64,000 nt of DNA from Marisa cornuarietis (taxonomy: Eukaryota > Mollusca > Gastropoda > Architaenioglossa > Ampullariidae), in contig SMMW01000623.1 in NCBI GenBank assembly GCA_004794655.1, forward strand, positions 682,001 through 746,000, given 5' to 3'. Under the pieces are notes generated by a model. The model did not search any database. It was not told the origin of the DNA and was given only the letters and a program-made list of their open reading frames with translations. Shown here piece by piece: positions 1 to 13,600 of this stretch. How positions within the stretch are numbered: the stretch's first letter is position 1; every line of letters begins with the position of its first letter. The position numbers were made by a program, and so were the translations under genes.

Positions 1-24
1 GCTGATACCCCAGCATCTTTCATT
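1..24 (+). CDS. Cadherin exon B0, 3' end only
   Basis: Eight codons ending SFI, followed by a GTAAGT donor. This is the last strand of a B-type exon cut by the window edge; the frame joins exon A1 in phase 0. Confidence 0.7.
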
Positions 25-1586
25 GTAAGTTGCTGCTTGTTTATCTCTCTCACATCAAAGTGCCGAGTCTTTGAAAATGTTCTGCAATATTTTACATGTG
101 CTTATAGTCTTTTAAAAAAATGTTCTGCCATATTGTATCTGTGTGCCTAGTCTTTGAAAATGTTCTGCCATATTGAATGGTATGTCATGTCTTTATGCAC
201 TTCATCATAACATCTGGCCTCAGTCAATTTTATGGCTCAGCAACTGACAAGTAAACTGTTTCTGTCCTCTACCTTTTGGACTGAGTTTGACAGCTGCTTG
301 ATCTTTGCAACATCTTGATATGTGAACTTGACACAGAGTAGCAGGAGAGGGTGGCAGGGTATGGGATAGTAATTGTGCAGGAGGGGAAACTTGCCATACG
401 TTGATAAATTAAAGTGGGTAACATAGTGCAGTTATTTCTTAAGATAAAATGCAGTGATTTCTTATTTAAGTAGCAATGTCTTTTGATGTCTGTCATGACT
501 GACGCTATCGGTGAGCAGAGAGAGAAAGAGAGAGTGCATGTGGTTTTTCCGTTACACATTTCTAACCAAAAAAAACCTTTATCTATCATATCATGTGTGG
601 TAAAATTTGTATAGCTTTCTGTTCTAAATCTAGAGTAACATTGACTTTTACAGGTAAAGATTTTAGCCTATGACTTGGCTGGTGATGCAACTAGGTCCAG
701 TACTGGCACTTCCACTATCTTCATTAACAGAAACCTCAACAAACCTGAATTCGACCAAATGAACTATGATAAGGTCATTCTAGAGACACAACTTGTGGGT
801 GTGCCTTTTGATACGGTTAAGGCACATGATGCTGATACAGTGGTAAGCTTCATTTAACAATGTTTTAATCTCATTTATAGTTTAACTAATATAGTTTCCG
901 AAATCATTGATCATTGTCATTTATGCAAACATTACATAGGTACTAAGGGTCTTTTGCTTAGACTGGTGTGCTATGGTAACATTCAGTCAGCATTTAGCTG
1001 TTTTCTTAGTGCCGTGCACAAACCAAAGAAAGTGGACAAGTTTATATACATGGACACATTTACATCAGTGGTATATGTGCAGCTTAGCTTTGAGCTGTCA
1101 GCTGTAAACATCTTTTATGAGCTTCAGCATTTCAGCTTCACTGACATGGATAAAGAGTGGTTTGAAGTTTCTCTTTTATAGCTGCCAGCTCCTGCTGAAG
1201 TAATAATTTTAGTGCAGCAACAAAACAAAACAATGAAAGTGATGCATGGCGTAGCCTGCTTAATGCCCAAAAGGGTCTGGCGCAGTCGGCCTGTGTCTGG
1301 CTCTTACACATTCCACTGAGGGCTGGTGGAGAGAACGTTTGTTTGCTGCTATTACCATCAACACCTTTCTTCCAGAGAGAGGGGAACTGGATCAGAAGGG
1401 TGGAGCAGTTTGAAAGAATAAAGTTTTTCACTCATTCACCACAGATGCACAGTAACTAAAGCATAAGCAGCATATTATTAATCAGCACAACCATAGGCTT
1501 CATTTAATAATTGTAAGGGACTTTAATAGTTAACTAGTTTAAAACAACAATAATTTCCTAAGTTACATTTTTTCCCGCTTCACGTG

Positions 1587-1618
<32 letters not shown>

Positions 1619-4600
1619 TGCGTGATAACAAAATTGTAATGAAGTATCTGATTTATTTATTATAATATATATTTAGTCAATGATGTGGCAAGCAGTCATG
1701 GGGAAAGTTAAAGTCAGTAAGCTATCACACACTCAATAATTTTATTACACTAGCAAATCCTTTCAGAAACAGGAATGAACAGCTTTAACATAGATCTTGC
1801 CACAGTGTTAATGTTCCCACGTATAGCTTCTCTCTGCCAACTGTTATTGTACAATCGATGCCTGATGCATCTTTTACGCTACTTTTCTCCAAGACTGGCA
1901 AAGCAGTTTGAGTTTACACTGTAAGCAGTTGTTTTGCTCGTCATGATGACCCTTTTATGTTTTCATTGACTAAATAATTGATAAAATATTCTCATTACAC
2001 TCACTTAACACTTGACCATAACTGTTTGTTTGACAGGCTCCCTTTGGTGACATTTCCTACACAGCAGTGGGAGACAATGACACCCTCGCTTACTTTGGCA
2101 TTACAAACAATGGTGGACTGGTTGCTCTGCGCTCACAGTGGGAGTACCCAGATCGCCAAAAGACCATCTTTTTGGTGGGTTTTTACCTGCAGCATGCAGT
2201 TTTTTAAAAGACTTAAAGATATGTTCTTATGACTTATTTTCAAGCTCTCTGTGGCATTTGTCTGAGAATCTCTCTGTTTTTGCAGGGACATTTCTGAAAA
2301 TGTAGAGTAACGTGACACTTGCATTTTTGAGAATTATCTTGAGAGTGAAAGAATGTCGCTTTCATTTTATTAGCTTTGGTTTTGTCATGCTGGCTATTAC
2401 TTGAATCTTTTTTGACATCACTGATGCATATCAAAAGTCATTTGTGATGTCTGATATAATATTTATGAAACCATACGTTGATGATGAACATTCTTCTGTC
2501 ACAGACAAAATAGAATCCTAGCAATAGACTTTTCTGATGAAGCTGTCACCAACAGTATGGATTGATAATAACGGAAACATAATAATGGACATGTCTGCTG
2601 GAACCTTGTTCAGTCACTGACATAATCAGATCATGACAGGCATTTATGATAACCTTGTTCTGTCTGACAGTATGGAATCACAATGAGGGATGGCGGTGGC
2701 CTACAGAGCACAAGCACAGCCTCAGTGTCAGTAACTGTCATTCGCAACACAGCTCCCACCTTCACCAACACTGCTAACTATGCAACAATAGTTCAGGAAA
2801 CTACAGCTAATGGCACAACTGTCTTCCGCCCAACTGTCCGTGAGACTGACACTGTAGTGAGTGCTTTTGTACTTATGAGAGAGAAAGAAAACTTGAAAAA
2901 TTGTCCAACATGCTTTTTTGTCACTGTAACTAGAATAAGTAATAATAGTTGCCTATTGCTTCCTTAGCTGAGATGTGTAAAAACATCGGCCCAGAGTTGT
3001 TTTGTAATAATATCAATATTACAAAGTTTACATGAAAATTACTTTGTTATTGGTAGCTTATTTGTACCTAAAAAGAGAAAGTGGTAAGAAGAAGAGGAAA
3101 GTGATTTGCCTCTGACCTGTTTGTATCTTTCATTTGCCTTTGGTTACTGTCTGTATCTTGCATAAAACATTGGTTATGTTATTAAATTTAGTTTGAAACA
3201 TAAGTAGCTGTATTCTCTAAACTAAACAAAATTTATTATCATAACACAAGTGTTAATCTCACGCCTCTGTTCACAGGCACCTTTCAACACTCTACAGTGC
3301 CAGCTGATTGGAGACGCAGCTACTTCTGCATTTTTCTCTGTTGTGTCAAGCTCATCCGGTCCATGTGACATCATTCTGCATTCAAGCTTAGCTTTGGCCC
3401 AAGACACAGGCACCAGATACATTGTACGCCAAATTCTGTTTTTAGTCTACGTTCATCAGTCATTCATTCTCACAATGAACTTTATGTCAGGGCATGAACT
3501 TTCACAGTGACCGTTATGTCAAGGAATGCTAACTTTTTAATGTCTAGAATGTTTGGAAACCTATATGGCTGCTACAAATGCTGAACATGATAGACATCAG
3601 TAACACCATACAGCAGGAGAGAACATGTAGACATTAGTAACACCATACAGCAGGAGAGAACATGATAGACATCAGTAACACCATACAGCAGGAGAGAACA
3701 TGATAGACATCAGTAACACCATACAGCAGGAGAGAACATGATAGACATCATTAACACCATACAGCAGGAGAGAACATGATAGACATCAGTAACACCATAC
3801 AGCAGGAGAGAACATGATAGACATCAGTAACACCATACAGCAGGAGAGAACATGATAGACATCATTAACACCATACAGCAGGAGAGAACATGTAGACATC
3901 AGTAACACCATACAGCAGGAGAGAACATGATAGACATCAGTAACACCATACAGCAGGAGAGAACATGATAGACATCAGTAACACCATACAGCAGGAGAGA
4001 ACATGATAGACATCATACAGCAGGAGAGAACATGATAGACATCAGTAACACCATACAGCAGGAGAGAACATGATAGACATCAGTAACACCATACAGCAGG
4101 AGATAACATGTAGACATCAGTAACACCATACAGCAGGAGAGAACATGTAGACATCAGTAACATTATACAGCATGAGAGAACATGTAGACATCAGTAATGC
4201 ATTATAAACACCAATAACATCATACAACAGGAGAGAACATGATAGTAACACCATACAGCAGGAGAGAACATGATAGACATCAGTAACACCATACAACAGG
4301 AGAGAACATGTGGACATCAGTAACACCATACAGCAGGAGAGAACATGATAGACATTAGTAACACCATACAGCAGGAGAGAACATGATAGACATCAGTAAC
4401 ACCATACAACAGGAGAGAACATGTAGACATTAGTAACACCATACAACAGGAGAGAACATGTAGACATCAGTAACACCATACAGCAGGAGAGAACATGTAG
4501 ACATCAGTAATGCATTATAAACACCAATAACATCATACAACAGGAGAGAACATGATAGTAACACCCTACAGCAGGAGAGAATATGTAGATATAATAATAA

Positions 4601-7600
4601 TAAATTATTAATGCAGATTTATAGAGCGCATTTCTCTGCTATACTACAGACTCAATGCGCTTTACAAACATGTTCTGGCTACAAAACACTGAAAGCACAC
4701 AATCAGTACAAAATGTATGTAACATGCATACCGACTACACAGACCAAAACATATCAACAAGAAACCAGCTAGAGACACAACAACAGACATAAAAGATGGA
4801 AAAATCTGAGCAAGAAGTATGCCATGGGTTCAGCATAGGAAAAGACGTAGACTACGAGCGGGAAAAGATGAATTCGAGAAGAGATCTGTTCAGACATGAG
4901 AAACACATTATAGAAATCACTAACACCATACACCAGGAGAGAACATGTAGACATCAATAACGCCAATAAGCAGGAGAGTACATTATAGACGCTGAAATAT
5001 ACATCCATTATCAGGAGTGTATGCTCTGATTCTTGGCAGTACATCCATGATACCATTACTTAAGCGTGATAGCTTTCATAAGTGCCATGTCTATGATGCC
5101 TAGCTTAGTTGATGTGATTGGCATGTAAAGACGTGCTTATGTTACTGACGTGCAGGCCCGTGTCTTTGTCCGTGATGGAGGCACTCCTCCTCTCTCAGAC
5201 ACAGCAACTGTTGTGATCACCGTTCCACGAAACAACTTTGACCCAGAATTCATCAGTCGTGACCAAACAGTTCGAATTCCATACAACCAGGTGGCTGGTA
5301 CAGTTGTTGCTAATGTCACTGCCACAGACAGCGATGGCACGGTGAGTGAAATCCTAGTCAAGTGACAAGAAAATAACTGCAGACACATAGGCATCAAGCA
5401 ACTGTCATGAAAATAATTTGATACAAATTACACCTAAGAGGATAGTACACATCAAAATCAACAGAGAAACATGATTAATAATTGTGAGGGGAGTTTTTTT
5501 ACAAAATTTTATAAAAATTACTCTAAATTCACACTCTAAATAAAGTTTGTCTAATTTCCCGTTGCACCAAATGCCTAAAGATTATAAAAATGACTAAAAT
5601 TTAAACTGTGAAATTTATTTAATTTCCTGTCTGTTGCACCAAAAGATGCAGACATGGGAGGATGAGAGGTAAAGTTATGGAAGGTCTCTCTCACACCAAG
5701 ACATTTGGCTGTAACATGAACATTGTACAATGTTTGTCAGAATCAATGACTTAAGAGCTGCAACACAGCAGTGGATGAAAATCTGTATGATAACTTACTG
5801 TGAAGCTTACAAATCATTTTTTCAAAGTGACCATATTAAAAAAAATGAAAAATCACTTCTAATACAAACAGATTTGGTAGATTTTTGTTATATCATTCTA
5901 GTTACTCACCTGGCCCTCCTTGGATTTTTTTATGCTACATATGCTGTAACTTTGTCTTTGTGACTGAAAAAAACAATTGTATCATACAGAAAACATTAAA
6001 ATTAAGCATGTGACTTCACTCAGAAAATAATTGTAATGACTTCACTCAGAAAAAATCAACTAATATATTTAAACTTTGCTTAAGTATTAACCACTATAAG
6101 GTACACTTGGTTGTCAAATTTTATTCTTTTTGTGAAGCATATTAACCAAGATAAGAAAGCTTAAAATGGTATATACTCTTCCTTCATCAAGCTGTTGCAA
6201 TGCTTTCAAATGGTACCAATGATGCTTTCCTTTGACCCCTAACTTTATGTGGCAACACTTTAGATTGATTGGTTTGACAAACTAATCCTAATGTAGTGAT
6301 CAATCTGGTGTATACAGCACTGGTGACATTTGTGTGGAAATTCCAAAGGGACATGCAATTTATTTTTCAGTAAATGCTGGACTGCTGTTTTACAAAGCAA
6401 CCTAAAGTATGTGGTAACAATTACAAATGTTGCAGGGACCAGAGGCAACCATAACATATGCTATGATTAGTGGCAACACAAACAATAATCGGGAATACTT
6501 CAAGATCTATCCTGACAATGGCCAGGTGATTTTAGTTGACAACACAAACCTGGCAAGCATCGACCGCTTTGTGGTGAGTATTCAATAAATGCATCAGTCT
6601 GACTCGAGGTGCTCTGGGTTATTATCCTTTCAGGATATCTTGAAGAATATTACAGCTGTGACGTCTCATATCCAAGCATGAGAAAAATACTGTGAACAGT
6701 TTACTGTACGTACTGTGCAGGAGTGTTTACTACGACATTTATCATGATTTGGCATGATGTGACTGGCTGATCCACACCATCAACGTGTACTCAGCTCATC
6801 TTTGTACACATACTGTAGACAAGACAAGACAAATTTATTAGTCCTCAGCGGAGATACATTTGTCGACACTGTACACATATTTCTGCAAACTGAAACACTT
6901 CACACATACATTGAACATTTCCCAGCAGTGTCACCACGTCTGAGTTATCACAAAAGTGTAATCTGCCAACTGGAGCATCTGGGGTGAGAACATTCTCAAG
7001 ACGTCCAGTTGAATGAACACTTGGCAGGTCTGCTGATGCCACAGAGGTGGTCGATATACATTGGACTCCTTGTCTGAGCATGGGAGAGCCCAAGACAGGT
7101 TGCTCAAGTCAAAGATTCGTGCTGAACTGAGCAGCCTATGTACAGCACCTGACTAGTAGACAGTCAAACATGCATGCTGACTTGTACAAGAATGGTGACA
7201 ATGTAGATACCATGCTGTCAGCTGTACAACATCCTATAGAAGTGGTGACAATATACATACCATGCTGTCAGCTGTACAACATCCTATAGAAGTGGTGACA
7301 ACATACATACCATGCTGTCAGCTGTACAACATCCTATAGAAGTGGTGACAATGTAGATATCATGCTGACAGCTGTACAACATCCTATAGAAGTGGTGACA
7401 ACATACATACCATGCTGTCAGCTGTAGAACATCCTATAGAAGTGGTGACAATGTAGATACCATGCTGTCAGCTGTACAACATCCTATAGAAGTGGTGACA
7501 ATATACATACCATGCTGTCAGCTGTAGAACATCCTATAGAAGTGGTAACAATGTAGATACCATGCTGTCAGCTGTACAACATCCTATAGAAGTGGTAACA

Positions 7601-10600
7601 ATGTACATACCATGCTGTCAGCTGTAGAACATCCTATAGAAGTGGTGACAATGTAGATACCATGCTGTCAGCTGTACAACATCCTATAGAAGTGGTGACA
7701 ATATGCATACCATGCTGTCAGCTGTACAACATCCTATAGAAGTGGTGACAATGTACATACCATGGAATCCCCTGTAGAAAACACCATAGGAATCGTGACA
7801 ATATAGATATAGTAGTATGGGGTAGGACATGGCACACACATGTATAGGTCCCTCCTGTCAGCTCAAGACAAAGACACATTAAATGTAGAGGAAGGTAGAG
7901 GCACAACTGATACATGTAGTGCTGACATAAAGCACTAAACTCTTGACAACAGTGTTGTGAACAGGATGTGCAGCACTGAGATGATGTTTGTATAAATTAC
8001 AGTCTGTGGACAATCAGTTTCAGCAGTAAACAGTTGACAGCATGTTTTAAACTCTCCTCAGATGTACATCCGAGCTAGTGATGGTGGACAGCCGCAGCGT
8101 TCAAGTACAGGAACTGTCACCGTCATTGTTGATAAAGATCCCGACCAACTGCGCTGTAACCAGCAGCCTTTTACCTTCTCAGTGCCTGAGACTAGCAGCG
8201 TTAACTTCAGCGTTGGAGCAGTCAGCGCAGGGCCCGGCACGGTGAGCAGCAAGAACTCTTGTCATGGATGTTCATTAAAATTGAATTTAGCCTTATATCT
8301 TGCAGCTTTGTGTAGATTTCTGTACAAATGTGGCCTTCATAATCATACTTGAGCTTCCTTGACTTCAGGACAAAGACAAATTGTCAAAGTTCCCGTTGTC
8401 ACATGATACCCCGTTAGCAAATGATAGAGTCGTTCAAATGATGCATGTTCCAAAAAACATGAAACAGCTATAGGCCACAAAGTCATCCCGGGCTGTTGTA
8501 GGGCAGCGTTAGAAGCTTTTATTGTTTAGAGTTGTCTGTTTGAAATGTTTACCTTGATGTGTAACTTGTAATGTTTAGATTTTCATGGTTAATGGGTCAG
8601 TGCTCAGAACATTACCTATGCTAAGGTAGAGTGTTGTGCAAGTGGACATTTCATTATTTTTATTATTATTATAAACTGTGACTTTCTACTAACTACAGAC
8701 AGAAAGGATGGTTATGTAAAGATGCACATGGCTTTGCCTAACATCAGATGTAGCTTGACTAAAGCTTTGTGTGACGACACAATAGTCTGCAGTGCGTGAG
8801 TGTGAGAGGAGGCTGAAGTAAGACCAAGTTGCCAAGTGGTGAATGTTCAGTGAGTTTAGTGGGTAGTGGATGATTTCATCAGTAACATTGCAATCATTAT
8901 TGTGTGAAACAGAATGTGGTATACACGGGGATACCATCACCACCAGGCACCAACTACTTTACCGTCAGCAGCACTGGTGGTGTCTACATCTCCACCTCTC
9001 TCACCAGAGACCCAGCAAGTCTGACAAGCTACACGGTACAGTCACTTTTCTTTATTATACTGCTGCAGAGTTGTTGGTGTAACCATTTCATTGAACTCTG
9101 TGACTTAGTAATATCATTACAGTTACTCCCCTACTTACGAACATTGGACTTACAAACTTTGGTGTATACACCAACTATGTCCACTATGTCCGATAGATCA
9201 AAAGTAGTTCGGAAGGTTTGTCTTCAACTTTAAAGTTATTGCATTAGGATACTTTGCATTTTCTGTTGAGTAACAAGTGTTACAGTGTAGAGACTGCTAG
9301 TGACTGAGTGTCTTCTACTGTAACTGTTGTTACAAGTGTTACAGTAAAGAGACTGCTAGTGACTGATAGTCCTCTATTGTAGTTTTGGCAGAAATCACGT
9401 GTTACAGTACATTTTTAAAGAAACTACATGTAAATGAAAAGGTGTGACACTTGGAGAGAAAGAACTAATGTCATCAAAGCTGCAGTACATGAGCAAGAGA
9501 CTTTCCAAGTGGATTTAGTTTTTTGTCCTAAGAAAAAATTGCTTTTGAGTTTTTTTCTCAAATGTGAGGCCAAGGGGTCATCACAAGTTAAGGTGAAGAT
9601 CGAAGTTGTAGTGACTGAGACAGTGGAGGTGTGTGAAGACAAAACTTGACTGACTACAGCTAAGGTCTGAGACAGCTGAGCTTCTTCTAACATGATGAAG
9701 ATGTGAAGAACAAGAGAAAGAGATCTAAGATGATGAAGATGTGTGAAAAACAAAGAAAGATGTCTAAGATGGTGACAGTGTATGAAGAACAAAGAAATCT
9801 AAGATGGTGAAGATGTGTGAAGAACAAAGATTTTGTGGACATTTTTATGACTTTGAGTCTCTTATTGAACTTTGAAACTCAAATTGATTTTGATAATTTC
9901 TAGCCACATGTCTCTGTAACAGGGTCGCCTACCACACGGCACACAACAACACACTCAACGCGTGCCGTAGGTTGATGAAACCTTTTTATTCTTGCGACCG
10001 CGTGCTGGTCAGCTGAACATTACACAGTATTCGAGTATCCGTAACACTATCAAGGACTCTATCAGCCGGGCTGCTGGCTTGCGTCCTTCTCACGTGTTCT
10101 CTCTCTCTCTCGTCTCTCCCCGTCGAGCTTCTCCCTTCCCTTTTAAATCCCCCAGGAGGGCTAAAGTGGCAGGGGTGCCCGGCCGTATGGGACGGCAGCG
10201 TTGCTGTGTCCACCTGGGGAAGGTGGGGCTGAGGGGTGTCGCCCCGTCCTTCTCTCGTGGCTCCCCTCCGCCCTCCCGGCCCCAAAACAAACCCGGGAGC
10301 CAATCACCGCTAACTGGCCGCCCCACTGGCCAATCGGCCTTCAGCTGGCCTCTTGGCCAGCTTCTATCACATCTCTATGAACAAGCATCAGTAAGCCATT
10401 TATTCTTGTGCAGATCTTGGTACAAGCCACTAGGTCAGCTGTTGCTGTAACATCTGTCACCTGTACAGTCAGCATCCAGGTGCAGAGAAATGCCAACCCA
10501 CCAGTGTTTCAGTTTTCACCCAACCTTAACGACTACAGATTTACTATTCCAGACTCCACCAGCATTGGATCTTCTGTGGGAACCATCTCAGCCTTAGATG

Positions 10601-13600
10601 CTGATGGGGTAAAGAGAAATATCAATTATTCCAATAGTAAGAAGATTATTAGTATTTACAGTTAACAGTTGACTATCTTGTCAGATTTCTTGTCTCTTGT
10701 ATTTAGTAAGTGATAATGTGTGCGTGCATCATCTGACTAGAGTCTGGACTTTACAGGATACCGTGTCCTACTCCATCGACAGCAGTAACCCAGTGACCTC
10801 TGCTTTCTACCTCCACCCAACACTAGGCAGCATAACACTTACTCGTTCTCTCATTGGTGTCAACATCAGCAGTTATTCGGTGAGTCTGGCTTCTTGTGGA
10901 TTGTTAGGCAGGGTAATGTTTAGGACATGTTACATTATCTAAATCCTAAATTATCAATGTTGCATTATGATTCTCAAAGTCACATCATCAGTGGAACAGA
11001 TAGCCTAGTGATTAGAGCAACGGTGTCTGAGCCCAACGGTGTGTACAGAGCAAGCAGACTTCCCTTTGTTATGCAGAGCTACTTCCCAGAGTTGACAGGG
11101 GAAAATTAAAATAGCAAGGGAGAGGAGATGGACACAGCATTTGAGATGTGGGGGCTCTAACGCCTCACTCCGCAAGCTTATGGTCATGGGACATCCTTGA
11201 CCTTTTTGTATTATCATATCTCAGTACAAGTCACATAATCACTGTCACTGTATAATCATCACAGTGACTGTTAGTCACCTGCACAACAGTCAAAATCATG
11301 AAGGTTCTGAATGTCTGGGTAGCATCACAATTCATGTATTTTCAGCTGTAGGGGATTTTCTGGTACTCATCAGAAATTGTTGATGTTGCTAGATTTGATG
11401 GCAGTCAAGTCAAATCAATCCTGTCAGTGTTGTAAGGTTTATTTTCATGTTGCCTTCAGTAAGAATCAGTGATCTTGTGCAGACAGCCCAGGTATTTACA
11501 AGTTCCTCCATAAGGAAAACAGTCACTGTGTGAGCATAAACGTCAGAGATTTGTTTACTTGAGTTTTCAGCCAGGAAAAGATATTTGCAGCTTTTGCTAA
11601 GTGTACTACAAACACAGTCAGCTTCTGCTGTTGTTGCGATGTGCAGTTGATAGTGCGAGCCAGTGACCAGCGAAGGCCAGATGAGAGGACAGCTCAGGCT
11701 ACAGTTATCATCGCCATTCTGCGTGACCAGTCCGATCCCCAGTTTTCTCAAGATGTGTATACCTTTGCAAACATCCGTGAAGATGTTGGGAACAACACAG
11801 TCATCGGTACTGTCACTGCCTCAGATTCTGACCTCAAGGTTAGTAAGATCCTAAACATTAGTTCTTATTTTGAACCTCAGATCTGTAGAATAAAATGATA
11901 ATATACGAATGAGGAAGTTGTTTTCCATTTGTTCTTTTAAAAAGTTATATTTCTCTTTTATTTCTGAGAAGAGGTTTCTGTGCAATTTCCTGTTTTAAGT
12001 TTATGAATCATGAAGTTTTCAGAAAATAGAGCAAGTATTTTTGTAATAAATTGTGCGAAGACAGTAATTATTAGTAGCCTCTCAACAAACTTCACTAAAT
12101 GTGTCATACTGTTAAATGACTGAGGAGAGGGCACTGAATGTGTCACTTGGGTTCAGGTATGAACCAGCATAAAAACACTAGATTAAAATTATGCGTCTGC
12201 ATAACTGTCTGTCATATTTTGTTAACAACTGATCTTCTATGTCATTATCTCACATAAACTGTCAATTAGTTCACATGGGAATCTTTATCTTGATCAAAAT
12301 ATCTCACAAATTGGTTTGCAGGGACAACTTGTCTTTGAGATTGTGGGGAGGAGCACAGGACCAGCCTTCTTTCAGCTCGCTAATCCAGTTGCCAATGGCA
12401 ACAGTGCCACTTTAGGTGTGGTCGTGAAGGATGCCTCTTACCTGCGTAGAGACCAATCTGGAAATTATATGGTGAGACAGAGTCCCATGCTGACTCATTT
12501 GAGTTACAGGATGAGACATTACAGGTCCTGAGGTCCACAGTCAAGTATTAAAGCAAACATTAGATTGAAGCACCTATGCAAGATGCTAGCTTAACCCTCT
12601 TGGTTCAAAAAGATCGTCGGGTAGCACAGGCAAGGCGATTTTCATTACTTTTTATTGCAAAGTTCAACTTTTCTCTTTTCCAAAAATGTATAGGTTTCTT
12701 GGTCTAATGTTTATCTCAGAGCAATAATAAAAAAACAAACTTCACCCACTGTCGTCTTCGCAGTCTTGAGTTATAAACCAGTCATTGTAATGTTCATTTT
12801 TATCTTGAACCAAGAGGATTTAAGTTCCACAGAAAAACATTACATTTACGTAGTAAGTTACTAGCTTAAAGTTGTACAGTGAGACATTACATTAAAGCAC
12901 CATGATAAGATATTAGTTTAAACTTAACAGTGAGACATTACATTAAAGCACGATATGTTGAGAGCTCTGTGGTGACACATTAAGAGATCCATCAAAAGCT
13001 ATTAGCACTCCACAGTGAGATTAAAGATGGATGCATGTAGTAAGAATAAGGTTAAAACTCTAAGACTAGATTTTATAGTTGCAAGGTGAGGCATAACTTC
13101 AGTACGTTCTCCCAGTCAGTTGTAACAAATGTACTTGTCACCTCGCCTGCCAGAGCAGATGTGCATCACAAAGACTGCTGGTGTATTTGCAGCTGGAGTT
13201 GACCGTATATGATTCTGCTTATCCTGACCGCAAGGACACCTGCACTGTTGCCATTTCTATGCTGCGTAACTTGAATGCACCAAGCTTTAACAGCACCAAT
13301 TACAACGTACAGATCTCCGAATTGACCACACCAGGCTCAGTCATCTTTACAGGAATTGCTGCAACAGATGCTGATGGGGTAATGTCTTTTGCTTCCCCAG
13401 ACTGTTCACATTATGCTGTTGGGACATGCCTTTTGCTTTTCTGAGCTGTTCCCATACTTCTCTTCTCTACATCAACTGACGAGACTTTGTTCCATAACAT
13501 ACATCACTCAATGTCAGACATCCATCGCTTGCAAGCTCTTCACATTCTAAACAAGCCATCCACCGCTCCATTTTACCTTCTACATTTTTTCTTCTTCACT

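Noticed and set aside
269..589. 106-codon minus-strand open frame
   Set aside because: Low complexity, no homology recognised, within an intron.
9992..10450. 152-codon plus-strand open frame
   Set aside because: It lies in the GC-rich solo LTR and overlaps exon A5 in another frame; no domain.
10997..11070. A functional tRNA gene
   Set aside because: Only an A-box-like half is visible; no B-box, acceptor stem or cloverleaf could be formed by eye.
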